Assembly (NCBI GenBank): GCA_031286615.1
Contig: JAITUA010000015.1
Location: 124,001-188,000, forward strand
DNA length: 64,000 bases
Reading direction: 5' to 3'
Source of the DNA: Chryseobacterium sp.
Lineage (GTDB): Bacteria > Bacteroidota > Bacteroidia > Flavobacteriales > Weeksellaceae
The notes beneath the pieces are model-generated. The model saw nothing but the letters and a program-made list of their open reading frames with translations, did no database searches and was not told the DNA's origin. Position 1 is the stretch's first letter, and each line of letters begins with the position of its first letter. Position numbers and translations under genes: made by a program. Positions 53,175 through 61,618 of this stretch are shown piece by piece.

Positions 53175-53395
53175 AAATCATTGCGAGCTGAGAGCGAAGC
53201 AATCTCAACAAATAATGCATTGTCATTCTGTGAACAGGATGGCAATTTTTGTTTTTTGTACTTCTCCCTAGCCCCGATAGTAACGGTTACCCCGCAGCAA
53301 GAAAGAGATCCTTCGGCTATGCTTAGGGTGAAAGCTCGGCGCGAGGAGTAGGAGTGGATAGTGGGAAACAGCTTCTTATTATTGTCTTTCCAGAC
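53175..53395. repeat. Cluster of widespread REP-type repeats
   Basis: It starts with TCATTGCGAGCTGAGAGCGAAGCAATCTC wording (given here in part: CATTGCGAG and GCGAAGCAATC), then GTCATTCTGTGAACAGGATG, CTAGCCCCGATAG, GAGATCCTTCGGCTATGC and a GGATAGTGGGAAACAGCTTC end. Each is a known type of dispersed palindromic repeat in Bacteroidota and other bacteria. It abuts the 3' end of the pseudogene. Confidence 0.75.
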
Positions 53396-53609
53396 TTCTA
53401 CCTCTTCTGCACGTTTTGCTTCCTCTTCTTCTTTTTTATTCTGAATCAATTGCTAAACAGTTTCCTTTTCCTCTTCACTGAAAATACGTCCTCTTTCTTC
53501 CAGAATTTCAAAAGCGATCTGAACGGCTTCCGGAACAAAGCGATTGCCTTTTTAAATATCCCTCTAATTTCTGATTGGAAAGCTTTCTTAAAACACTTTT
53601 ACTGACCAT
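53360..53609 (-). pseudogene. Degraded small coiled-coil protein gene
   Basis: From the ATG at 53609 the reverse strand reads MVSKSVLRKLSNQKLEGYLK, then the frame breaks at an A5 run; deleting one A restores GNRFVPEAVQIAFEILEERG, which continues to ETV, an in-frame TAG (one change from CAG), then QLIQNKKEEEEAKRAEEVEV. This matches the plan of a small protein family I recall from Chryseobacterium ending near a WKDN motif. So it carries one frameshift and one nonsense mutation, and its C-terminal end runs straight into the repeat cluster. Confidence 0.7.
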
Positions 53610-53627
53610 AAGCTGTATATAAAAGAA

Positions 53628-53651
53628 AGGCTGCTTCTAATGAAACAGCCT
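53628..53651 (-). terminator. Terminator of metG
   Basis: GGCTGCTTC / GAAACAGCC with one mismatch, loop TAAT; in reverse it is followed by TTTCTTTT. Confidence 0.65.
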
Positions 53652-53673
53652 GTGATCTTTATAAGGATTTTAA

Positions 53674-55713
53674 TTACCCGATCTCAATACCGTTTTCAAC
53701 ATTGCTGTCGTCAGGTGTTACGAAAGATAATTTTCCGTCTGGTTTTGTTGTTAATAATAACATACCCTGAGATTCAATTCCTCTGATTTTTCTAGGAGCA
53801 AGGTTCAACAGGATCATTACCTGCTTACCGATTACTTCTTCAGGAGTGAAGCTCTCTGCAATCCCGGAAACAACAGTTCTTACATCTACTCCTGTATCTA
53901 CAGTAAGTTTCAACAATTTATCTGCTTTTTCTACCTTTTCAGCTTCTGTAATGGTTGCTGTTCTAAGGTCTATTTTAGTAAAGTCATCAAACGTGATCTC
54001 TTCTTTCATAGGGTTTGCGTTAGGGTTTGTTTTTTTATTGTTTTGTTTTGTATCTTCTAATTTCTGGATCTGAGCTTCAATGACATCATCTGAAATCTGA
54101 GAGAATAAAATTGGAGCATTAGCCATTATTGAGTGACCTGCTTCAATTAATACTTTTGAATTTTCAATTTCAGTCCATTCTTTTTGCTCAACATTAAAAA
54201 TTTCATATAGCTTTTGAGCTGTAAAAGGCAAGAATGGTTCAGCTAAATTTGCTAGGGCAACTGAAATCTGAGCTCCAATAAATAATGTATTCTTGGTTTT
54301 CTCAATATCATTTTTAACAGTTTTCCAAGGTTCTTCATTCTGTAAATACTGGTTTCCAAATCTTGCAAGATTCATGAATGCTGTTAAAGCATTTCTGAAT
54401 TCATAATTTTCAAGGAAGTTTCTAATTTCAACAGCTCTTTTGCTGATTTCTTCTAATTCGGGAGCATTAACATCTCCCTCAGGAACTTTTCCTTCAAAGT
54501 TTTTGTTAATTAATACAGCAACACGATTAATGAAGTTACCAAAAATATTAGCTAATTCAGAATTATTCTTAGTCTGGAAATCCTTCCATGTAAAGTTATT
54601 ATCTTTAGTTTCCGGAGCTGATGAAAGAAGAGCATACCTTAAAACATCCTGTTGTCCAGGGAAGTCTTCTACATACTCATGAGCCCATACTGCCCAGTTT
54701 CTTGAAGTTGAGATCTTATCATTCTCAAGGTTCAGGAATTCAAAAGCAGGAACATTTTTAGGCATAATATAATCTCCGTGAGCTTTCATCATGGCCGGGA
54801 AAATAATACAGTGGAATACAATATTATCCTTTCCGATGAAGTGTACAAGGTCACTGCTTTCACTTTGCCAGTAATCTTTCCAGTCTTTTCCGTTCTTCTC
54901 AGCCCATTCTTTGGTGAAAGAGATATAACCGATTGGAGCATCAAACCATACGTACAATACTTTTCCTTCTGCATTTGGAAGTGGAACCGGAACGCCCCAG
55001 TTCAGGTCTCTTGTCATGGCACGAGGCTTAAGTCCGTCATTCAACCAAGATTTAACCTGTCCGTATACGTTAGGTTTCCAGTCGTCTTTATGGCCTTCAA
55101 TGATCCACTCATTTAAAAAGTCTTCGTATTCGTTTAATGGCAGATACCAGTTTTTTGTTTCTTTAAGAATAGGAACATTTCCGCTAAGCATTGATTTCGG
55201 ATTAATCAGCTCAGAAGGAGAAAGAGTAGAACCACATTTCTCACATTGGTCACCATAAGCATTTTCGTTACCACAATTAGGACATGTTCCTACAATATAA
55301 CGGTCAGCAAGGAATTCTCCTGCCTGCTCATCAAAATACTGCTCAGAAATTTCTTCTGTGAATTTTCCTTTTTCATATAAAACCTTGAAGAAATCCTGGC
55401 TGGTTTCATAATGGTTTTTAGACGTCGTTCTTGAATATTCATCAAATGAAATTCCCAGATCAGCAAAAGATTTTTTAATGATCCCGTGATATTTGTCAAC
55501 GATATCCTGAGGAGTAACTCCTTCTTTTTTAGCTCTTATGGTAATAGGAATTCCGTGCTCATCTGAACCACAGATAAACGCTACATCTTTTCCTAATCTT
55601 CTCTGAAATCTTGCGTAAACATCCGCAGGAATATAAACACCTGCCAAATGTCCTATATGAACCGGCCCGTTTGCATAAGGCAAAGCTGCCGTAATCATCT
55701 TTCTGTTTGACAT
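53674..55713 (-). CDS. metG: Methionyl-tRNA synthetase
   Basis: 679 residues. HIGH motif H19-IGH-22 in ANGPVHIGHLAG, zinc knuckle CPNCGNENAYGDQCEKCG, and the KMSKS-type KISTSRNWAVW. The C-terminal ~110 residues are a Trbp111-like tRNA-binding OB fold (FDDFTKIDLRTATITEAEKV). It charges initiator and elongator tRNA-Met. The long upstream neighbour region lies before susC. Confidence 0.97.
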   Translation of the reverse strand: MSNRKMITAALPYANGPVHIGHLAGVYIPADVYARFQRRLGKDVAFICGSDEHGIPITIRAKKEGVTPQDIVDKYHGIIKKSFADLGISFDEYSRTTSKNHYETSQDFFKVLYEKGKFTEEISEQYFDEQAGEFLADRYIVGTCPNCGNENAYGDQCEKCGSTLSPSELINPKSMLSGNVPILKETKNWYLPLNEYEDFLNEWIIEGHKDDWKPNVYGQVKSWLNDGLKPRAMTRDLNWGVPVPLPNAEGKVLYVWFDAPIGYISFTKEWAEKNGKDWKDYWQSESSDLVHFIGKDNIVFHCIIFPAMMKAHGDYIMPKNVPAFEFLNLENDKISTSRNWAVWAHEYVEDFPGQQDVLRYALLSSAPETKDNNFTWKDFQTKNNSELANIFGNFINRVAVLINKNFEGKVPEGDVNAPELEEISKRAVEIRNFLENYEFRNALTAFMNLARFGNQYLQNEEPWKTVKNDIEKTKNTLFIGAQISVALANLAEPFLPFTAQKLYEIFNVEQKEWTEIENSKVLIEAGHSIMANAPILFSQISDDVIEAQIQKLEDTKQNNKKTNPNANPMKEEITFDDFTKIDLRTATITEAEKVEKADKLLKLTVDTGVDVRTVVSGIAESFTPEEVIGKQVMILLNLAPRKIRGIESQGMLLLTTKPDGKLSFVTPDDSNVENGIEIG

Positions 55714-56043
55714 TTATAGTAAAGTTTTAACTGCAAAGATAAGGAATATCTGTTGAATACCGCTATTGGTGGTGTTATTATGATGCAGAATGCTTTTTTT
55801 GAAGGTTGAATATGAATTTAAGTTAAACAATTGTTTAACTAAATATTAATTTAATACAAATGTTATGCAGTGCATAAGACGGTGCAAATTATTGAAATCT
55901 AAAAAACTAACTAAAATTGGTGTCGTAATATACATAATTTTAACTAAAATTATATTAAAATTACGATAATTCTAATTTTTTTTTAAATTGCGAGTCTGGC
56001 TACAAGCCGAATTAAGACTGAAAAAACGAAACTATAAAAAAAT
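55714..56043. promoter_or_regulatory. SusC upstream region with three inverted repeats
   Basis: 330 bases. (1) AGTTAAACAATTGTTTAACT at 55821-55840, a perfect 20-base palindrome. (2) TTATGCAGTGCATAA at 55863-55877, perfect around a central G. (3) ATAATTTT-AACT-AAAATTAT near 55940-55959, a perfect hairpin. These are candidate operator or leader structures for the starch operon. No matching regulator lies in the window. Confidence 0.6.
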
Positions 56044-58818
56044 ATGATTGTGAATAATTTTACAACAGTATTGAAAATTGCGCCCGCTTTTTTATTGGCC
56101 AGCACAATAATGCACGCGCAGACAAAAGACTCTGTTCCTCAGGAGAAGAAAATTGAGGAGGTTGTATTAATTGGGTATGGAAAACAGAAAAAATCTGACC
56201 TTACCGGTTCCATTACTTCCGTTACCGCAAAAGACTTTAATGGAGGAGCTACTTCCGCCGGACAGCTGATCCAGGGTAAAACACCAGGAGTTCAGATTAC
56301 AAACAGCAGTGGGGCACCTGGTTCCGGAACTAAAATAAGAATTAGAGGAACATCTTCATTAAACGGAGAAAACTCACCGTTAATAGTTATTGATGGAGTT
56401 CCTCAGGATTTTTCCGGAGTAAACGGTGCATCAGATCCTCTATCACTTATCAATCCAAATGATATAGAGAGTTTTGATATTCTGAAAGATGCTTCCGCTA
56501 CTGCTATTTATGGTAACAGAGCTTCGAACGGAGTAATCTTAATTACTACAAAGAAAGGAACAGCCGGTAGGTTTAAAGTGAATTTTTCAACACTTACATC
56601 TGTCTCAACAAAAATGGGTAATGTAGATGTTCTGGATGCTGATCAATACAGATCCTTTGTGAATGATCTGGCAAAAACAAATGCTGCTGTTGCAACCAAT
56701 GCGGCAAGACTTGGCAGTGCAAATACAAACTGGCAGGATCAGATTTATCAGAAAGCATGGGGAACAGATAATAATCTTGCGTTCTCGGGAGGAGTTAAAT
56801 GGTTGCCATACCGCTTATCACTTGGATATAATGATCAGAATGGTATTGTAAAAACAAACTCATTCAGAAGAACATCTGTTGGATTAAATTTAAATCCTAA
56901 GTTTTTTGATAATCATCTTACTGTAAATGTTAATGCCAAAGGTACTTTTACAGATAACAGATTTGTGGATGGTGGAGTAATTAAGGCTGCTACTTATTTT
57001 GATCCGACACAGCCAGTATATTCGGGAAATTCAAAGTACGGAGGGTTTTATGAATGGACTGATCCTAATAATAATGTTACCGGGCTTAATGTAAATGGTA
57101 CATCTAACCCGTTAGGTCTTTTAAATGGGGTGCATGATGTATCTTCCGTTTGGAGAGGTTTAGGTAACATCCAACTAGATTATAAACTGCACTTCTTACC
57201 TGATTTGCATGTAAATGTTAATGCAGGATATGATTATTCTAAAAGTAACGGAGCAAAAACCGTAAGTCCTATATATAGAGCTGGTATCGTTGATTTGGGA
57301 ACCTATAACCAATATACGATGGAGAAAAAGAATAAATTGTTGGAAACATATTTAAATTATTTAAAAACAATTACCTCTATTTCTACAACAGTTGATCTGA
57401 CGGCAGGTTATGCATATCAGGATTTTCATACAATTATTCCTGGTTCTACTACACTTAAGGGAAGAGGGCAGAATACCTTTACCAATGACTTTGAAACCAA
57501 AAATGTACTTCTGTCATTCTATGGAAGAGGAATCTTTACAATAGCTAATAAGTATATCCTTTCCGCTTCAATCAGAAGAGATGGATCTTCAAGATTTTAT
57601 AATGGTACAAAAAGTAATGTTTGGGGGAATTTCCCTGGAGTATCCGTTGCCTGGAAAATTAATGAAGAAAACTTCCTGAAAGATACAGGCATAAATACTT
57701 TAAAATTAAGAGCCGGTTGGGGAAAAACCGGTCAACAGGAACTGCCTGCGTTGGATACTAATAAACCTAGAAACTACCCATCTTATGCTGCTTATAATTT
57801 AAGCTCCAGCGGGGCTGAATATCAGTTTGGAGACCAATTCTTCTTTATGATGAGACCAGAAATCTATAATCCGAATCTGGGCTGGGAAGTTACAACAACC
57901 AAAAATGCAGGTATTGACTTTGGTTTTGCAAAAAATAGAATCACGGGTTCCATTGATGTCTACCAGAAAGATACAAAAGATCTGATTGTAGATTCACCTA
58001 TCGCAGCGGGAGATTTGAGTAACCATAACTTGTTGAATGTAGGGAATATGCAGACAAAAGGTATTGAGGCTGCTATTACATTTATCCCAATAAAAAGAGA
58101 GAACACTACATGGGAAGTATCCTTTAATGCTACACACTATAAATCAAAAATTACTAAATTGATTAATGGAGCAGATGATACTTACAGAATTTTGGTAGGA
58201 GGAATTGATGGAGGTGTTAATAACACAATTCAAGCTCATACAGTAGGACGTCAGCCTAATGCGTTCTATGTATTCCAACAAGTGTACGATACTAATGGAA
58301 AACCTTTGGATGGAGTGTATTTAGATAGAAACGGAGATGGTAAAATTGATGTTAATGACAGATATTATTACAAGTCTACACAACCAGATGCAATTATAGG
58401 ATTCAATACCAAGTTTTCTCATAATAACTGGGATATTGGCTTAAGTGCAAGAGCTGTATTGGGAAATTATGTGTATAATAATGCGGCTTCCAATAGTTCT
58501 ATTCAATCATTAACGACAAACAACTATCTGCAGAATACATATTCTACAGCCGCAGATTACAGATTTTCAAGCCCTCAATATTTCTCTGACCTTTTTGTAG
58601 AAAATGCTTCATTCTTTAGATTAGATAATATTAATGCCGGATATAATTTTAAAGATGTTTTCTATAAAGGCAGTAATGTTAGAGTGTATGCAATGCTGCA
58701 AAATGTATTCGTGATTACCAAATATTCCGGGATAGACCCTGAAGTATTTGGAAATATTGATAATGGATATTATCAGATGCCAAAAGTGTATTCTTTAGGA
58801 TTTAACTTTCAATTTTAA
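56044..58818 (+). CDS. SusC-type TonB-linked outer-membrane transporter
   Basis: 924 residues, signal peptide ending MHA|Q. The TonB box region IEEVVLIGYGKQKKSDLTG and the plug (IQGKTPGVQITNSSGAPGSG, RIRGTSSLNGENSPLIVIDG, KDASATAIYGNRASNGVIL) are the SusC/RagA signatures. It lacks the N-terminal carboxypeptidase-like domain found in many SusC proteins. With SusD it imports malto-oligosaccharides. Five bases separate its stop from susD. Confidence 0.93.
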   Translation: MIVNNFTTVLKIAPAFLLASTIMHAQTKDSVPQEKKIEEVVLIGYGKQKKSDLTGSITSVTAKDFNGGATSAGQLIQGKTPGVQITNSSGAPGSGTKIRIRGTSSLNGENSPLIVIDGVPQDFSGVNGASDPLSLINPNDIESFDILKDASATAIYGNRASNGVILITTKKGTAGRFKVNFSTLTSVSTKMGNVDVLDADQYRSFVNDLAKTNAAVATNAARLGSANTNWQDQIYQKAWGTDNNLAFSGGVKWLPYRLSLGYNDQNGIVKTNSFRRTSVGLNLNPKFFDNHLTVNVNAKGTFTDNRFVDGGVIKAATYFDPTQPVYSGNSKYGGFYEWTDPNNNVTGLNVNGTSNPLGLLNGVHDVSSVWRGLGNIQLDYKLHFLPDLHVNVNAGYDYSKSNGAKTVSPIYRAGIVDLGTYNQYTMEKKNKLLETYLNYLKTITSISTTVDLTAGYAYQDFHTIIPGSTTLKGRGQNTFTNDFETKNVLLSFYGRGIFTIANKYILSASIRRDGSSRFYNGTKSNVWGNFPGVSVAWKINEENFLKDTGINTLKLRAGWGKTGQQELPALDTNKPRNYPSYAAYNLSSSGAEYQFGDQFFFMMRPEIYNPNLGWEVTTTKNAGIDFGFAKNRITGSIDVYQKDTKDLIVDSPIAAGDLSNHNLLNVGNMQTKGIEAAITFIPIKRENTTWEVSFNATHYKSKITKLINGADDTYRILVGGIDGGVNNTIQAHTVGRQPNAFYVFQQVYDTNGKPLDGVYLDRNGDGKIDVNDRYYYKSTQPDAIIGFNTKFSHNNWDIGLSARAVLGNYVYNNAASNSSIQSLTTNNYLQNTYSTAADYRFSSPQYFSDLFVENASFFRLDNINAGYNFKDVFYKGSNVRVYAMLQNVFVITKYSGIDPEVFGNIDNGYYQMPKVYSLGFNFQF

Positions 58819-58823
58819 GAGAA

Positions 58824-60404
58824 ATGAAAAAATTTAAAACAAATATAATAGCTGTTGCAGCCTTATTCAGTATTCTTACTGTGACATCTTGTGTTAATGA
58901 TTTAGAGCAACAGCCAATTACAGATGTAACTTCAGCAAGTGTTTTTACTGATTTTGCTAATTACCCGATGGCTTTAGCAAAAATATATGGAGGTTTTGCA
59001 AACGGAGGACAGAGTGCTAATGGAGGAAACTCTGATATCAACGGAATTGATGGAAACTTTTCACAATACACAAGAGTACTATATACATTACAAACATTAC
59101 CAACAGATGAAGCTGTAATCGCTTGGAACGATGGAACATTGCAGACAATCCATAAAATGACATGGGATTCTTCGAGTGAATTTGTTGAAGGTGCATATTA
59201 CAGAATTTTTACGCAAATTGCGACCAGTAATGAATTTTTACGAAATGTAACTGACGAAAAATTAGCATCGAATAATATTACAGGAACTAATTTATCTGAA
59301 GCTAAATATATGAGGGCAGAAGTAAGATATCTGCGTGCTTTATCTTATTACTATGCTTTGGATTTATTTGGGAATGTACCATTCGTAGACGAAAGCTATT
59401 TGCCAGGTTCAGTAAATCCACCTAAAAGAATCAGCCGTACAGAACTTTTTAATTTTGTTGAAAGTGAATTATTGGCAGTAGCAGGAGATCTTAAAGATCC
59501 GAAAGCAAATGCTTATGGAAGAGTAGATAAAGCTGCAGCGTGGTCTTTACTGGCACGTCTTTATCTCAACTCACAGGTGTATAATGGATCTAATCATTAT
59601 ACAGATTGTATTACATATTGTAACAAAGTAATACAGGCAGGATACTCTCTGAAAACAAAATATGCAGACTTATTCCTTGCTGATAATGATAAAAATAACC
59701 CTGAAGTTATATTTCCAATTGCTTTTGATGGTGTTCATATTCAAACATCCGGAGGTACAACATATCTTATCCATGCCGGAGTAGGAGGAAGTATGCCTGG
59801 TTCTAGTTTTGGTATCAGTGGTGGCTGGGGTGGTTTAAGAACTACAAAAGCTTATGTAAATTTATTTGCAGGATCAGCATCTGACCAAAGAAAGAGTTTT
59901 TACACAGATGGTCAAAATCTTGAAATTAATGATCTGGGAGTCTTTACAGACGGTTATGCATTTGTTAAATATAAGAACTTAACAAGTGATGGTAAACCAG
60001 GATCTGATGCATCAGGAAATTTCTGCGATACAGATGTTCCAATCTTTAGGTTAGCAGATATTTATCTGATGTATGCGGAGGCTACTTTAAGAGGTGGAAG
60101 TGGCGGAAATGCTTCTACAGCGCTAGGGTATGTAAATGCTTTGAGAACGCGTGCAGGTGCCGGAACAGTAGCATCAATTAATACTGATTATATATTAGAT
60201 GAAAGAGGAAGAGAGCTTGGCTGGGAAATGACCAGAAGAACAGATCTTATTCGTTATGGTAAGTTTACTACGGGCGCCTATTTATGGCCATGGAAAGGTG
60301 GTGTTAAAGATGGAAAAAGTGTAGAAGACTACAGAAACCTTTATCCTATTCCTGCAAAAGATATTATTGCTAACCCAAATCTGGTTCAGAATCCTGGATA
60401 TTAA
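58824..60404 (+). CDS. SusD-type nutrient-binding lipoprotein
   Basis: 526 residues with a lipobox (LFSILTVTSC, lipidated Cys23). The tetratricopeptide-rich SusD fold is seen in KYMRAEVRYLRALSYYYALDLFGNVPFV, AAAWSLLARLYLNSQVY and DVPIFRLADIYLMYAEATLRGG, and the C-terminal GWEMTRRTDLIRYGKF, all family hallmarks. It binds the glycan over the SusC pore. Confidence 0.93.
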   Translation: MKKFKTNIIAVAALFSILTVTSCVNDLEQQPITDVTSASVFTDFANYPMALAKIYGGFANGGQSANGGNSDINGIDGNFSQYTRVLYTLQTLPTDEAVIAWNDGTLQTIHKMTWDSSSEFVEGAYYRIFTQIATSNEFLRNVTDEKLASNNITGTNLSEAKYMRAEVRYLRALSYYYALDLFGNVPFVDESYLPGSVNPPKRISRTELFNFVESELLAVAGDLKDPKANAYGRVDKAAAWSLLARLYLNSQVYNGSNHYTDCITYCNKVIQAGYSLKTKYADLFLADNDKNNPEVIFPIAFDGVHIQTSGGTTYLIHAGVGGSMPGSSFGISGGWGGLRTTKAYVNLFAGSASDQRKSFYTDGQNLEINDLGVFTDGYAFVKYKNLTSDGKPGSDASGNFCDTDVPIFRLADIYLMYAEATLRGGSGGNASTALGYVNALRTRAGAGTVASINTDYILDERGRELGWEMTRRTDLIRYGKFTTGAYLWPWKGGVKDGKSVEDYRNLYPIPAKDIIANPNLVQNPGY

Positions 60405-60422
60405 TTTTAAATCCTGTTAAAA

Positions 60423-61541
60423 ATGAAAAATTTATTCAAAATATTAGCCCTTGTTTTTACCGGACTTCTAGTTTTTTCCTGTGAAAAAGATGAAGATCAG
60501 GCGGTTATTAATCAAACATCTGACAGTAAGATATCTGCGGATAAAAGTACAATAGTTCTTAATGAACTTAATGCTAATGACGCTGTAATTAATTTTACTT
60601 GGACAAAACCAACATTCAATATTGCTGTAGTTCCCAATCAAAAAATAGAATTTGGAATGAAAGGTGATGGCTTTAAAAAAAGTGCTGCTATCGACTTTTC
60701 CAATGATATGACTTCAGGTGCTGTTACCCATGCAGCAATGAATGGCGCAATGTTTTCTATTGGAGCTGTGCCGGATGTTGTAAATGATATTGAAGTAAGG
60801 CTTAAAACTTCAGTAGGGCCGGCGGCTTTTTATTCCAACGTAATCACTGTGAAGGTAACTCCTTATACACCAAATCCGGATTTAGTGTATCCTAAGATCA
60901 ATGTACCGGGAAGTTATGCAGGAGCAGCAGGTTATGCAGACTGGACTCCTGCTAATTCACCCAATCTGTTTTCTCCTGAGAAAAATGATAAATATAGAGG
61001 ATTTATATGGATCAAAACGGTTACTGGTGCCGAAGATGGAAAATATAAGTTTGCGATCAACCAGGACTGGCCAGGAAACAAGGGAGATGATGGAACCAAT
61101 TCAGGAAAATTAAAAGCTGATGGAGATAATATAAAAGCTCCTGTAGCAGGAACCTATTACATGAAAGTAGACTGGGCAGCAAATACTTATTCTGCTGTGT
61201 TAGCAAACTTTGGAGTTATTGGAGATGCAACACCTACAGGATGGGGATCAGATACTGACTTTGTATACAATCCGGCAACCAAAACATATGTCATCAATTC
61301 TATTGCTTTATCTAATACCGGAGTATTTAAATTCAGAGCAAATGATGATTGGGCAATAAAGTTCCAGCCAAAAGATGCAGATCAGACACTGGTTTCAGGA
61401 ACAGGTGTTCAGTCTTATTTAAGTTTAGAAGGAACTGTTACAGGTGATCCTGGATATAAAGTATCACAGGCAGGTAACTATAAAATTGAACTGGATTTAC
61501 ACAATTCAGCATTTTACAAGTTAACCGTTACTAAATTGTAA
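60423..61541 (+). CDS. SusE/SusF-like starch-binding lipoprotein
   Basis: 372 residues with lipobox LVFSC (Cys20). An N-terminal Ig-like SusE domain is followed by two repeats of the starch-binding type (KYRGFIWIKTVTGAEDGKYKF; GVIGDATPTGWGSDTDFVYN and VFKFRANDDWAIKF), like the CBM58-class modules of SusE/SusF. It sits on the cell surface and binds starch. Third gene of the locus, 18 bases after susD, before a terminator. Confidence 0.88.
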   Translation: MKNLFKILALVFTGLLVFSCEKDEDQAVINQTSDSKISADKSTIVLNELNANDAVINFTWTKPTFNIAVVPNQKIEFGMKGDGFKKSAAIDFSNDMTSGAVTHAAMNGAMFSIGAVPDVVNDIEVRLKTSVGPAAFYSNVITVKVTPYTPNPDLVYPKINVPGSYAGAAGYADWTPANSPNLFSPEKNDKYRGFIWIKTVTGAEDGKYKFAINQDWPGNKGDDGTNSGKLKADGDNIKAPVAGTYYMKVDWAANTYSAVLANFGVIGDATPTGWGSDTDFVYNPATKTYVINSIALSNTGVFKFRANDDWAIKFQPKDADQTLVSGTGVQSYLSLEGTVTGDPGYKVSQAGNYKIELDLHNSAFYKLTVTKL

Positions 61542-61559
61542 ATCAAACTAAAATAAAGC

Positions 61560-61588
61560 AAAGTGCTGCGGTAAAGCAGCACTTTTTA
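61560..61588 (+). terminator. Terminator between the SusE-like gene and GH97
   Basis: AAAGTGCTGC / GCAGCACTTT with loop GGTAAA, followed by TTATC. The short T tract suggests partial read-through into the GH97 gene 31 bases on, where no -7 element is seen. Confidence 0.75.
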
Positions 61589-61618
61589 TCTATTTTTTAA
61601 GCTAATTAAATAGTCATT

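Noticed and set aside
53153-53449. 98-residue reverse ORF over the repeat cluster
   Set aside because: It is the distal part of the pseudogene frame continuing into REP-type repeat; the C-terminal half is translated repeat.
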